Assembly: GCA_044223995.1 (NCBI GenBank)
Contig: JBGALE010000004.1
Span: forward strand, 1 to 64,000
Direction: 5' to 3'
DNA: 64,000 nucleotides
Origin: JACMLD01 sp044223995
GTDB taxonomy: Bacteria; Bacteroidota; Bacteroidia; Chitinophagales; Chitinophagaceae
Notes under the pieces: generated by a model
What the model saw: the letters and a program-made list of their open reading frames with translations, nothing else
Databases searched by the model: none
What the model was told of the DNA's origin: nothing
Shown here: positions 40,123 to 49,235 of the stretch, one piece after another
How positions within the stretch are numbered: position 1 is the stretch's first letter
How the letters are laid out: each line of letters begins with the position of its first letter
Program-made: the position numbers and the translations under genes

Positions 40123-40617
40123 ATGGCAATGAAAGATGCGCTCATCGCAGAATTGAAACATGAAGCAACGAATACAAGAAAAATGCTGCAACGGGTACCA
40201 GCCGATAAGTTTGACTGGAAACCACACGAAAAATCAATGACACTCGGAAGACTGGCTGCACATGTTGCTGAAATACCTGTATGGGTGAACCGCACCGTGC
40301 CGGTGGAGGAATTTGATTTTGCAAAAAATACATTTGCCAGGAACACGTATGCAGACAATGCAGCCTTGTTAAAAGTATTTGATGAGAAGCTGGCCGAAGC
40401 TATTGTGTGTTTACAAAATGCCACCGATGAAACGTTGAATGGCATATATACCATGCGCAGGGGTGATCACATTATTTTCCAATTACCAAGAAAGGTTGTA
40501 TTGCGTAACTTCACGTTTAATCATATTGTCCACCACCGGGGGCAATTGTCTGTTTACCTGCGGCTGCTGGACATTCCAGTGCCGGGGATGTACGGCCCGA
40601 GTGCAGATGAAGCTTAA
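40123..40617 (+). CDS. DinB-family protein
   Basis: A 164-residue four-helix DinB-type protein. The metal triad is in LGRLAAHVAEIPVWV (His, about residue 47) and FNHIVHHRGQLSVYLRLL (two His near 135-140), the most typical DinB arrangement. It is more conventional than the DinB gene at 20951 and is not closely related to it. The thiol partner and reaction are unknown. It is alone, bounded by terminators on both sides. Confidence 0.87.
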   Translation: MAMKDALIAELKHEATNTRKMLQRVPADKFDWKPHEKSMTLGRLAAHVAEIPVWVNRTVPVEEFDFAKNTFARNTYADNAALLKVFDEKLAEAIVCLQNATDETLNGIYTMRRGDHIIFQLPRKVVLRNFTFNHIVHHRGQLSVYLRLLDIPVPGMYGPSADEA

Positions 40618-40629
40618 ATGAATACAATT

Positions 40630-40656
40630 AAAAAGGATCGCCAAGCGATCCTTTTT
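40630..40656. terminator. Bidirectional terminator between DinB and the first T9SS gene
   Basis: AAAAAGGATCGC (40630-40641) and GCGATCCTTTTT (40645-40656) form a perfect 12-bp stem with a CAA loop. The A and T ends supply U-tracts in both directions, which suits the convergent genes. Confidence 0.85.
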
Positions 40657-40683
40657 AGTATATAGCAGTCAATCTTCAAATTG

Positions 40684-41739
40684 TTACTGGTGTGAAATGA
40701 AGAGCTTACCAGATTGTTTGGTAGCACCATCATTTATCTGCAGGGTATAGGTCCCTTCTGCATAGGTATCCAGCGGAAGATTAACAATGGTTGTACTCTT
40801 GCTGAATTTCTTTTGCAATACAAGCTGACCTGAAGTGTTGATGAGGCTCAGCGTCCAGTCGGCAGTTGGCAAATCACCCAGTGAAATATTTACAAAGTCC
40901 CTGGCAGGATTGGGGAAAAGACTCACTTTACCCATTGCATTGATGCGAACATTCTTTATTTCAGTAAATCCAACTTTTCCATCAAGGTCATTTACACGCA
41001 CACGGTATAAATTCGCCCCCTTGGCAGGTGTAGCGTCTGAATAACTGTAGTTAACGGGAACTGAAGAGAACCCTGCTGCTTTTATGGTTGCAATATTTGT
41101 CCAGTTTAATCCATCCGCACTTCTTTGTACGTTAAAATTATTGCTGTTTACTTCCTGTTGGGTTGTCCAGGAAATCGCAACTTTTTTACCAGATGTAAGG
41201 TTTGCCTGGAAATTAACCAGTACAACAGGCAATGCACCGAAAGTAAAACCACCGGCACCTATTGCATTGGCCGGGCCGGTTATCACACCAAGACCACTTC
41301 CGGGGTTCAGGGAATAAGTTGTATTGCCCTGGAAAACTGTGTTGCCGCCAATCGTTACAACGTTGTTGGTATTTGTAAGCGAATTGGATTTGATGGAAGA
41401 GGTATTACCGGCACCTTCCAGGCTTATTTTGGAGGTAGCATCGAGTGTCAATACACCTTTGTTGCCATTACCGTTTCCGTTGCCGATAACCAGGGTGGCA
41501 CCTGCCTGTACTTTAATGGTAACTCCGGTCAAGTTTACTGTCCCCAAAATAAATGATGATAAGCCAGTTGGGATGACGATAGTTTGGTTATTGGCAGGAG
41601 CTGTTCCCAGAGACCAGTTATTTGCGTTGGTCCAGCTATTACTAACGCTGGCATTGAAAGTATTGGTTTGCCCGGATGCAATACCGCATACTGCAATGAA
41701 AGCAATCGTTGCTGCTAATCCAGAGTAGATTTTCTTCAT
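40684..41739 (-). CDS. T9SS-secreted protein with C-terminal type A sorting domain (copy 1)
   Basis: A 351-residue secreted protein: signal peptide MKKIYSGLAATIAFIAVCGIASGQ; residues ~30-170 are Asn/Thr/Gly-rich strands (SWTNANNWSLGTAPANNQTIVIPTG) suggestive of a beta-helix; ~180-275 an FN3-like region (LVNFQANLTSGKKVAISWTTQQEVNSNNFNVQRSADGLNWTNIATI); the last ~75 residues are a type A sorting domain (SLFPNPARDFVNISLG...GTYTLQINDGATKQSGKLFISHQ). It is exported by the type IX system and fixed to or released from the cell surface. Paralogue of the next gene. Confidence 0.87.
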   Translation of the reverse strand: MKKIYSGLAATIAFIAVCGIASGQTNTFNASVSNSWTNANNWSLGTAPANNQTIVIPTGLSSFILGTVNLTGVTIKVQAGATLVIGNGNGNGNKGVLTLDATSKISLEGAGNTSSIKSNSLTNTNNVVTIGGNTVFQGNTTYSLNPGSGLGVITGPANAIGAGGFTFGALPVVLVNFQANLTSGKKVAISWTTQQEVNSNNFNVQRSADGLNWTNIATIKAAGFSSVPVNYSYSDATPAKGANLYRVRVNDLDGKVGFTEIKNVRINAMGKVSLFPNPARDFVNISLGDLPTADWTLSLINTSGQLVLQKKFSKSTTIVNLPLDTYAEGTYTLQINDGATKQSGKLFISHQ

Positions 41740-42150
41740 GGTTTCTTTTATTTTTAGTTAGAGTTAACGTGGTTGGATCACCATAGAAGCGGATAAACTG
41801 AAAGGAGATTCTTAGAATGAGATGGATTACAGAAACTGTCAACGCAAGGTTGCAGTGATAAAGAAAAAGAAGCTTACTTCAACAAAGGGTGGAAAAAGGG
41901 GAGTTTTGTAAGAATTGGATCGATGATGGAATTCGTAAAAATAACAAGTAGTTTTCCGGGGGGCAAATTTTTTTTGATATTTTTTTGAACATTGACCCTT
42001 CCCAAATGTGGATGAATCCTGCATTACAGCCATTTTTTGGAATCATCGGGTGTTCTATTGATTAAGATCAAAAGAGCCCGGTTCCCCCAACAGCTTAAAA
42101 TAAAAAAAGAACCCCGGGAGGTTCTCTTTTGAAATATGGTTAAATGTTTC
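41740..42150. other. 411-base intergenic region between the two T9SS genes
   Basis: It contains the terminator of the upstream gene (42108-42125) and, next to 41740, the leader of copy 1. Between them are A/T runs and a GGGGGG tract near 41960. No open frame, RNA gene or promoter consensus is convincing. Confidence 0.5.
42108..42125 (-). terminator. Terminator of T9SS gene copy 2
   Basis: AGAACC (42108-42113) pairs with GGTTCT (42120-42125) around CCGGGA. On the minus strand a run of seven T follows (A run at 42102-42108). It lies 25 bases after the stop of 42151-43224. Confidence 0.7.
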
Positions 42151-43224
42151 TTACCTGTTTGCGATGACTACTTTATTGGTTTGTTCATTCACACCATCAT
42201 TGACCTGGACAAAATACACACCACCTTTTAAGTTATTGATCGGTATAGAAGCCGTGGTTGTGCCTTTGCTGACAATTTTCATCACCAATTCCTGGCCCGA
42301 CATATTGAGTATCCGAATCTTCCAATTTTCATGCGTTGGGTTCCCTGTTGTTATATTGATGACATCACTGGCAGGATTCGGATAAACCGTTATTACTGCA
42401 GCCTCATTCTTCCTAACCAGTTTTACCGGGCTGATAGTAACGGTCCCGTCCTGATCGACGACGCGCAGATGATAGAGATTAGCACCTTTCAGGGGCGTTA
42501 TATCAGTTGCTGAATAACTCCTGGGAAGCGACGAGTTGCCATTCGCGTTCACATTAATGATAGGTTTCCAGTCTGCACCGTCACTGCTTCTTTCAATGAT
42601 AAAATGATCGGTATTAATTTCCTGTGCTGTTGTCCAGCGAAGAGATACCTGTTTATTGCTGGTTAACACTGCCTCAAAACTTGTTAACACCACAGGTAAT
42701 GCGCCGAACACAAAACCCGTAACACCTGAACCAGTGGTATTGTCAGCGCGCGCCGGCCCGTCCACAGTACCACGTCCGCCCAGGGGAAATGGATATATTG
42801 TAACACCATCCAATTTAAGAACGTTGTTAATCTTGACCACATTCAGTTGCGGTTCAAACAAACCTGTAGTTATTTCTCCGCCAGCCTGCCCGGTTAATTT
42901 TTCAAGACTTATCACAGAATTTCCTGTTAACAACAAGCTGCCGTTTTTTGCCGCAGTACCCACAACGAGCTTTCCCCTGGATTGAATTTTGATGATAGCA
43001 TTGTCGAGTGGGCCAACCTGCTGGGTAATCACCGCTCTTTTGTTTGAAGGGATAATGATGACGTCACCATTTTGGGGAATGCGCAATAAATCCCAGTTTG
43101 TAGGGCTGCTCCAGTCATTGTCGGAAGGTATTCCAGTAAAAGTAATGGTTGATTGAGCGACGGCAGACAAGCTAAAACATGTAAGCACAGTGATACATGC
43201 TGCCAGTGTAAATTTCTTTTTCAT
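42151..43224 (-). CDS. T9SS-secreted protein with C-terminal type A sorting domain (copy 2)
   Basis: Start taken at ATG 43222-43224 (MKKKFTLAACITVLTCFSLSAVAQ), a clear signal peptide; 35 codons of open frame precede it. 357 residues with the same plan as copy 1: Gly/Asn-rich strands, the shared block GFVFGALPVVLTSFEAVLTSNKQVSLRWTTAQEINTDHFIIERSSDGADW, then the sorting tail ITVYPNPASDVINITTG...GGVYFVQVNDGVNEQTNKVVIAN. It is a tandem duplicate of copy 1 that has diverged strongly in the N-terminal strands. Function unknown. Confidence 0.87.
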   Translation of the reverse strand: MKKKFTLAACITVLTCFSLSAVAQSTITFTGIPSDNDWSSPTNWDLLRIPQNGDVIIIPSNKRAVITQQVGPLDNAIIKIQSRGKLVVGTAAKNGSLLLTGNSVISLEKLTGQAGGEITTGLFEPQLNVVKINNVLKLDGVTIYPFPLGGRGTVDGPARADNTTGSGVTGFVFGALPVVLTSFEAVLTSNKQVSLRWTTAQEINTDHFIIERSSDGADWKPIINVNANGNSSLPRSYSATDITPLKGANLYHLRVVDQDGTVTISPVKLVRKNEAAVITVYPNPASDVINITTGNPTHENWKIRILNMSGQELVMKIVSKGTTTASIPINNLKGGVYFVQVNDGVNEQTNKVVIANR

Positions 43225-43581
43225 GTTTGTACAGTTAAAAAATGATGAATAGGACAAGGCAATATTTAACCTCATCGATACGCGGTAGTTCTTAAGACTG
43301 GATACGCGAATAATGGCGGGATACACCATCTCTTACTGTAGTCTGGATAAAGAAGAAGGATTTGAAACTGGTGAGAAGGAAATGATCAGCTCAACCGTGA
43401 TGCATGCAGGATTGAATTGATAACAGCAAAAATAATAACAAGCGGTATGCTGAAAAATTTTATTTAATAGAATTTCTTCTAGCGAAAAATGATTTTATAT
43501 AATTATAAAACTGCTGCATTTATATAAAAAAACCGCCTTCACTTTTTATGAAGGCGGTCGTTCAATAAAGTTTATGGCAAA
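43225..43581. other. 357-base region between T9SS copy 2 and the M1 peptidase
   Basis: Apart from the peptidase terminator at 43532-43558 and AT-rich leader sequence next to the T9SS start, nothing is recognisable. Confidence 0.5.
43532..43558 (-). terminator. Terminator of the M1 peptidase gene
   Basis: ACCGCCTTCA (43532-43541) pairs perfectly with TGAAGGCGGT (43549-43558) around a 7-base loop; on the minus strand it is followed by a run of T (A run at 43525-43531). Confidence 0.85.
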
Positions 43582-45972
43582 TTAAAATCCTTTCTTGTCT
43601 TTCTTTTCTGCTGCTTTTTGCATTGGGTTAATGCCGCTGCTTTGGCCGCGTATTGCGTTTTGTTTCATTTTAAACGCCTGGAACTTACTGGGCTCATCTG
43701 CAATTTTTGGCCAGCTGTTATTGGATGTATTGATGTCAGCTGTTTCCTTCATTGGGTCGAGCTGTACTTTGGCAACCTGTTTGTCTTTGATAAACACTTT
43801 GGTTATTTTGCCTTCGTTCTTTCTCCATACCTGCGCAGGTATTCTTTCTATTTCCTTGGTGCCATCTGTATATTCCCATTCAAGGATAATAGGCATTACC
43901 AGGCCACCTTTATTGCTAAAGGTTAACTCATAGAAATGTTTACCTGCCAATTTATCTTTCATGGCATCATCCATCGCTTCTGTATTGCCGGTAACCGGAA
44001 CAGTGTACTTACTGGTATCATAGGGTTCCTGTCCGCGGTTATAACGCCAGTAGAAATCGCGCAGGGTGGTGTCTGCATCAACTGCAAAAGTGATGTTCTT
44101 GTCTTCACGGTTGCGGACTTTGGAAATATCGTCAAATGTGCTGCCGGCGGGTTTGGGCAGACTGCGCGAAGCAACAGTATCTTTTTGCACGGCAGGCGCA
44201 TAGGTAAGGTCTGCCTTAAAATATTTTACCGTGTCCAGCGAAATATCACACGCGTCGGTGCTGTAAAACCAACCTCTCCAGAACCAGTCAAGATCCTCAC
44301 CGCTGGCATCTTCCATGGTGCGGAAGAGATCAGCAGGCTCTGGATGCTTGAATGCCCAGCGGCGTGCATATTCCTTAAATGAATAGTCAAACAGTTCGCG
44401 GCCCATAATGGTTTCGCGCAAAATGTTCAGACCGGTGGCAGGTTTTGTATAAGCGTTAGGGCCAAATCCAATGATGTTTTCAGAATTGGTCATGATGGGT
44501 TCCAGCTGATCTTTTGGCAAACGCATATAATCGGTAATGGTCCAGGCCGGTCCTCCGCGTGTGGGGAATTTATTATCCCACAATTCTTCCGTCAGGTATT
44601 CCACAAATGAATTTAATCCTTCGTCCATCCAGCTCCATTGTCTTTCGTCGCTGTTGATGATCATCGGGAAAAAGTTATGACCCACCTCGTGGATGATTAC
44701 GCCCAGCATACCATATTTTGTACCCTCACTGTAAGAGCCATCTTTTTCCGTACGGCCGAAATTGAAGCATATCATCGGGTATTCCATTCCGTTAGCAGCC
44801 TCTACACTTTGTGCTACCGGGTAGGGGAATGGGATGGTGAACTTGGAATATGTTTTAATGGTATGTGCTACTGCCTTGGTAGACATCTTACGGTAAAGAC
44901 CATATGCTTCTTTTCCATAGTAACTCATGCACATTACTTTTTTGCCTTCTACATAAGCTGGCATAGCGTCCATTACAAATTTGCGGGAAGAACCCCATGC
45001 AAAGTCGCGCACATTATCTGCTTTGAATATCCATGTTTTCTTTGCCTTGCTCTTTTGTTTTTCTGCAGCTTTTGCTTCATCGAGCGTTACAATCTCAATG
45101 GGCTCTTTTACTGTTTGCGCTTTTTGCCAGCGTGCAAATTGTGCAGGCGTCAATACCTGCTGATAGTTTTGACATTCACCGGTAGCGCCAATGATATGAT
45201 CGGCAGGCACTGTCATTTGGACCTTGAAGTTTCCGAATGTCAGCGCAAATTCACCACGGCTGGTGAACTGGTGGTTCTGCCATCCCTGGAAATCGCTGTA
45301 CACGCAAAGACGGGGATACCACTGTGTGATAGTAAACAGGTGGTTGCCATCTTCGGGAAAATATTCATAACCGCCACGACCACCCATGGTCATGCGATCT
45401 GAAATGTGATAGTTCCAGTCGATCTTGAAAACGAATTGCTGTCCTGGTTTCAATACAGTTGGCAATTCCAGGCGCATCATGGTTTTATTAACTGTATATT
45501 TCAGGGGCTTGCCGGTAGCATCAGTAACCTTCAGCAGGTTTACACCATAATCATTTTCTTTTTTCAGCATTTCCATACGGTTCAGCCCCATATCGCTCAA
45601 TTGTTTGGGCATGGTGCTGGCATCCTGGTAATTGGCGTTTTTACTGTTGCTGTGTTCGTTTTCGTCCAGTTGTAACCAGAGATAAGTAAGTTGGTTGGGC
45701 GAATTGTTGAAGTAAGTAACTGTTTCGCTTCCATTTAAACGGAGGTTAGGTTCATCCAGTTCCGCCTTGATGTCATAATCACAGCGTTGCTGCCAGTATT
45801 TGGGACCGGGTGCACCACTGGCTGTGCGGTATTCATTCGGCGTGGGTAGAATACCACCCAGTTGTTCAAACTTGTTTCCATGATTTGAGCCTGGATTGTT
45901 TTGCGTGTTTTGTGCTGTTGCCGCACTAAACAACCCAAATGCTCCTGACAGGAACAAAAAGAGCTTTTTCAT
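43582..45972 (-). CDS. Exported M1-family metallopeptidase
   Basis: Start taken at ATG 45970-45972 (MKKLFLFLSGAFGLFSAATAQ); ATG 45978 (MTMKKL) is equally good. 796 residues. The zinc site is complete: HEVGH plus the distal Glu in WMDEGLNSFVEYLTEELW. The exopeptidase motif is GMEYP (ANGMEYPMICFN) rather than GAMEN. N-terminal ~220 residues match the M1 saddle domain (DYDIKAELDEPNLRLNGSETVTYFNNSPNQLTYLWLQLDEN). It is a periplasmic or surface aminopeptidase of the kind common in Bacteroidota. Its 5' end overlaps the HupE-like gene. Confidence 0.92.
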   Translation of the reverse strand: MKKLFLFLSGAFGLFSAATAQNTQNNPGSNHGNKFEQLGGILPTPNEYRTASGAPGPKYWQQRCDYDIKAELDEPNLRLNGSETVTYFNNSPNQLTYLWLQLDENEHSNSKNANYQDASTMPKQLSDMGLNRMEMLKKENDYGVNLLKVTDATGKPLKYTVNKTMMRLELPTVLKPGQQFVFKIDWNYHISDRMTMGGRGGYEYFPEDGNHLFTITQWYPRLCVYSDFQGWQNHQFTSRGEFALTFGNFKVQMTVPADHIIGATGECQNYQQVLTPAQFARWQKAQTVKEPIEIVTLDEAKAAEKQKSKAKKTWIFKADNVRDFAWGSSRKFVMDAMPAYVEGKKVMCMSYYGKEAYGLYRKMSTKAVAHTIKTYSKFTIPFPYPVAQSVEAANGMEYPMICFNFGRTEKDGSYSEGTKYGMLGVIIHEVGHNFFPMIINSDERQWSWMDEGLNSFVEYLTEELWDNKFPTRGGPAWTITDYMRLPKDQLEPIMTNSENIIGFGPNAYTKPATGLNILRETIMGRELFDYSFKEYARRWAFKHPEPADLFRTMEDASGEDLDWFWRGWFYSTDACDISLDTVKYFKADLTYAPAVQKDTVASRSLPKPAGSTFDDISKVRNREDKNITFAVDADTTLRDFYWRYNRGQEPYDTSKYTVPVTGNTEAMDDAMKDKLAGKHFYELTFSNKGGLVMPIILEWEYTDGTKEIERIPAQVWRKNEGKITKVFIKDKQVAKVQLDPMKETADINTSNNSWPKIADEPSKFQAFKMKQNAIRGQSSGINPMQKAAEKKDKKGF

Positions 45973-46564
45973 TGTCATTGTTTTTTTTATTCGGAAATCT
46001 ATCAAATGCCATGTTAAGGGAAGCTGCCAGGATCAGTATTGATGAAATCCTGAGCCACCATATTCTTGGGATACGTAACTGTTGTACTAAGATAAAGGAA
46101 ATGAACAGTATCACCGCTACCACCAGTAATTGTGCCAGCTCGATTCCAAGGTTAAATGCAAATAAATGTGCCACCAGCCCTTCTTTTCCTTCCAGGTCGA
46201 GAAAGGAACTTGCATAAGCCAGCCCGTGGATCAGCCCGAAGAATAATGCAAAAAAATAAATAACCGGGAGCTTCGATGTATTGACAGTTTGCTTTTGAAT
46301 AATATTATTAATCGCTGTGAGTGCAATGGTGATCGGTATTAAAAATTCTATCCATATTCTCGGAAAACTAACCATATTCAGGGCGCTCAGGGCCAGGGTA
46401 GCAGAATGCCCGATGGTGAATGCCGTAACAAGGATGGCTACTTTCCGCCAGTCGGCCCAGAGATACCGGAGGCAGAGGGCTGTTACAAATAATATATGAT
46501 CCATCGCTCCCCACGAAAGGATATGTTCTGTTCCTAACCCGAAATATAGCCTGAAATCACTCAT
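45926..46564 (-). CDS. HupE/UreJ-like membrane protein
   Basis: Start taken at ATG 46562-46564 (MSDFRLYFGLGTEHILSWGAMDHILFVTALC). A 212-residue protein with about six membrane helices. The His-rich motifs of the HupE/UreJ_2 group are visible: GTEHILSWGAMDHILF, FTIGHSATLAL, FFGLIHGLAYASSFL. These could bind nickel or another metal, but transport is unproven. Its 3' end overlaps the M1 peptidase start by 47 bases, so the two are co-expressed. A DUF6702 gene is divergent. Confidence 0.83.
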   Translation of the reverse strand: MSDFRLYFGLGTEHILSWGAMDHILFVTALCLRYLWADWRKVAILVTAFTIGHSATLALSALNMVSFPRIWIEFLIPITIALTAINNIIQKQTVNTSKLPVIYFFALFFGLIHGLAYASSFLDLEGKEGLVAHLFAFNLGIELAQLLVVAVILFISFILVQQLRIPRIWWLRISSILILAASLNMAFDRFPNKKNNDNEKALFVPVRSIWVV

Positions 46565-46667
46565 AAGCAACTCATGTTCCCGGCGCAGCAAACGATGTTT
46601 TAACGTTTGGATTGATTACGCTTGAAAAATAATCAAGAGATTTGTGCCAGAAAAATTTTAATTAGCA

Positions 46668-47156
46668 ATGGCGGCATCTGTCTATAAATGGTTAATAGTG
46701 GCGTTCTTCTCCCTGAACCACCCTTTTTATGTGAGCGTCACCGAAATAAACCACAACGAAAAAGACAAAACACTCGAAATCTCCTGCAAAATGTTCCTGG
46801 ACGATACTGAGAAGACGCTCAAGAAACTGTACAACATGCCGGTTGAATTAACTGCGCCCAAAGATCCCAAGAAAGCCCAGGAAATGATGAGCAGTTATGT
46901 AAAAAAACACCTGCAGTTAAAAGTAGATGGTAAACCGGTTGAACTTGAATTTGTAGGCTTTGAAGTGGAAGGTGCTTCTATCTGGAGCTATTTCCAGGTA
47001 AGCAAGATTAGTTCGGTGCAGAAGATTGATGTCACAGATAATATACTCTACGAAGTGTACGATAGCCAAATAAGCATCATTCATGCACAGGTAAAAGGGA
47101 ACAAAAAAAGCACACGCATCAACAATCCTGAAACGAATGCAAGTTTTGAGTTCTAA
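46668..47156 (+). CDS. DUF6702-family exported protein
   Basis: A 162-residue protein. An N-terminal hydrophobic segment (YKWLIVAFFSLNHPFYVSVTEI) is followed by a beta-rich domain: HPFYVSVTEINHNEKDKTLEISCKMFLDDTEKTL is the DUF6702 opening (HP-F-Y-S, then T-x-E-I-x-x-x). The C-terminal half has SYVKKHLQLKVDGKPVELEFVGFEVE. No activity is known. It is divergent from the HupE/M1 pair; the combination recurs in Bacteroidota (from memory) and suggests a shared envelope process. Confidence 0.8.
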   Translation: MAASVYKWLIVAFFSLNHPFYVSVTEINHNEKDKTLEISCKMFLDDTEKTLKKLYNMPVELTAPKDPKKAQEMMSSYVKKHLQLKVDGKPVELEFVGFEVEGASIWSYFQVSKISSVQKIDVTDNILYEVYDSQISIIHAQVKGNKKSTRINNPETNASFEF

Positions 47157-47162
47157 AATAAA

Positions 47163-47185
47163 AAAACCGGCTGGTTGCCGGTTTT
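47163..47185 (+). terminator. Terminator of the DUF6702 gene
   Basis: AAAACCGGC (47163-47171) pairs perfectly with GCCGGTTTT (47177-47185) around TGGTT. The symmetric A/T ends let it work for the convergent esterase gene too. Confidence 0.85.
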
Positions 47186-47209
47186 CTCTAATATAGGAAA
47201 GGCTGGTAA

Positions 47210-48046
47210 TTAATTTGCGTTCTTACTGGTGTACTGCAGCATCCACTCATACATATTTTTCCCATTACACTCTTTGGTAGCAGGATTGGTAGCTTTTGTC
47301 CATGCGTCGTGACCGCCGGTTGGCCAAATGGTCATATTCGCAGGGATTTCGGGGTTGAATGAGTTGATAAAACCAACAATCATTTTAGTGGTCCCGGAAC
47401 CAACTGTACCATCATCATCGTTATGGAATGCCCATACAGGCAATCCTGCATTCGCCATGTTGCCACATTGCTGTTGCGTAGGCCATGAAGCGCCGCAGAT
47501 TGGTACAATAGCAGCAATCCGGTTTGGGTAAGCGATGGCATAATCCCAGGTATTCCCACCGCCCATGCTCAGCCCGGAAACATAAATACGGGTAGGGTCA
47601 ACGCGGTAATGCGCCACTGCGTAATCAATCATAGTGTTCACATCGGTTGCAACGGGCCATTGCTTGAACTGCGGGCAAATAACAATAAATGAAAAATCCT
47701 TTCCATTCACTGTAAACTGCGCCGGAAATGTTTTTTGATTTAAAAGACGCGGTACGGCATTGTTCAATACCTTGGGCAAATCGGAGGTACCGTTACCGAG
47801 TTCACCTACGCCGTGCAAAAAAACAAGCAGGGGATATTTTTTGGTAGTTGAATCATACCTGGCCGGAAGCGCCTGGTAGAAACCACCGATATTGGCATTT
47901 ACGTCAGTGCTGACTGCTGTTTGAATAGCCGGGCTGGTTTCGGGGGCGTCATTGGCGGTATTAGCGCTGTTGTTTTCTTTTTTACAACTGGCAAAAATCA
48001 GGGCAACTGCCAGCAATAAAAACAAATGTCGGGGATTGGTTTTCAT
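47210..48046 (-). CDS. Lipoprotein alpha/beta-hydrolase (esterase), copy 1
   Basis: Start taken at ATG 48044-48046 (MKTNPRHLFLLLAVALIFASC), a lipobox with Cys21. A 278-residue alpha/beta hydrolase: VFLHGVGELGNGTSDLP near the start, the nucleophile elbow GLSMGGG (Ser), Asp in FHNDDDGTV, His in GGHDAWTKA. The fold matches poly-hydroxybutyrate-depolymerase/feruloyl-esterase-like carboxylesterases, which remove acyl groups from plant polysaccharides or hydrolyse polyesters. The substrate is not predictable. It is a tandem paralogue of the next gene, with very similar catalytic regions. Confidence 0.87.
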   Translation of the reverse strand: MKTNPRHLFLLLAVALIFASCKKENNSANTANDAPETSPAIQTAVSTDVNANIGGFYQALPARYDSTTKKYPLLVFLHGVGELGNGTSDLPKVLNNAVPRLLNQKTFPAQFTVNGKDFSFIVICPQFKQWPVATDVNTMIDYAVAHYRVDPTRIYVSGLSMGGGNTWDYAIAYPNRIAAIVPICGASWPTQQQCGNMANAGLPVWAFHNDDDGTVGSGTTKMIVGFINSFNPEIPANMTIWPTGGHDAWTKATNPATKECNGKNMYEWMLQYTSKNAN

Positions 48047-48198
48047 ACAATACGGGTTTTTATTCAAACGGATTATTGTGATCATTATTTTCTTAATACA
48101 AGGCTATTATGGAACAATTCGTGCATTTACTGTGACTGCTTTCGTGCTTTTTCTAATAAATCAGCAAATAGCGCAGTATCAGGCTGGCTATGAGTGGT

Positions 48199-49086
48199 TT
48201 ACTGCCCGGGCAACCGGGTGTAACTGAGCATCCATTCATACATGTTTTTACCATCGCACTCCTTTGTCGCAGGATTCGTGGCCTTAGTCCAGGCATCATG
48301 ACCGCCTGTGGGCCAGATGGTTTTCCGGGCGGGTATGGCTGGCGAAAATGAATTGATGTTATCGACAATATAAACCGTCGTTCCAGAGCCCACGGTGCCG
48401 TCGTCCAGGTTGTGAAAAGCCCATACCGGCAATTTTCCACTGGCAATATTTCCACATTGGGCAGGGGACGGCCATGATGCGCCGCAAATGGGCACCACTG
48501 CGGCAATTCTCGTTGGATGTGCAATGGCATAATCCCAAACAGCGCCGCCACCCATACTTAAGCCTGAAACATATATCCTGGTTGTATCGATACGGTAATG
48601 TGCTATTGCATAGTCAATCATGGCATTGACATCTTCTGGTTGAGGCCACTGCTTAAATTGTGGTGAAATGACGATAAACGAATAACTGGTACCATTAACA
48701 GTAAACTGGGGCGGAAATGCCTGTTGATTCAACAGTCGTGGAACGGCATTGACCAGTACTTTTGGTAAATCAGAAGAGCCATTGCCCAATTCCCCTACAC
48801 CATGTAAAAAAATCATCAAAGGATATTTGAGCGAAGTAGAATCATATTTCGCTGGCAGGGCCTGGTAAAACCCACCGATATTGCTGCTGACATTATAAGT
48901 AACAGCAACTTGTTTAGCAGGTTGTGTTTCATTGTTGACGGGTGGCTGTGGTACTGGTGTAACTGGTGGGGAAATGGTTGTATCGGAAGAAGATGTTGAA
49001 ACGATAGAGCTTTCTTTCTTGCATCCGTAAAAAAAAGTGAACAGGCAGAGTGATAAACCTGCGCAGGCGATCGTGGTGTTCCTCAT
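48199..49086 (-). CDS. Lipoprotein alpha/beta-hydrolase (esterase), copy 2
   Basis: A 295-residue lipoprotein: signal MRNTTIACAGLSLCLFTFFYGC (Cys22), a ~35-residue Ser/Thr/Pro linker (TISPPVTPVPQPPVNN), then the same hydrolase domain as copy 1: Ser in GLSMGGG, Asp in HNLDDGTV, His in GGHDAWTKATNPATKECDGKNMYEWML. The linker is the main difference from copy 1 and would put the enzyme further from the membrane. Close similarity across the catalytic domain points to a recent tandem duplication. The gap between the copies is 152 bases, so separate promoters are possible. Confidence 0.87.
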   Translation of the reverse strand: MRNTTIACAGLSLCLFTFFYGCKKESSIVSTSSSDTTISPPVTPVPQPPVNNETQPAKQVAVTYNVSSNIGGFYQALPAKYDSTSLKYPLMIFLHGVGELGNGSSDLPKVLVNAVPRLLNQQAFPPQFTVNGTSYSFIVISPQFKQWPQPEDVNAMIDYAIAHYRIDTTRIYVSGLSMGGGAVWDYAIAHPTRIAAVVPICGASWPSPAQCGNIASGKLPVWAFHNLDDGTVGSGTTVYIVDNINSFSPAIPARKTIWPTGGHDAWTKATNPATKECDGKNMYEWMLSYTRLPGQ

Positions 49087-49235
49087 GAGATATCAGGATT
49101 TTCCTGTTAGCAAATAGATGTCGCTACGGGTTTTCAAACACAATGCCAGAAGAAGTGTATAATTGCTAATAAAAAGTGAAGGAAATAAATATTCGCGCGA
49201 ACTGAAATTTTAGTATAGTGCGAAAAAATGAACGA

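Noticed and set aside
44638..45402. 254-codon frame on the plus strand inside the M1 peptidase
   Set aside because: Antisense shadow over the HEVGH region; Cys/Phe-rich with no family features.
47210..49086. Assembly duplication of the two esterase genes
   Set aside because: The copies differ in linker, signal peptide and many codons, so they are true paralogues.
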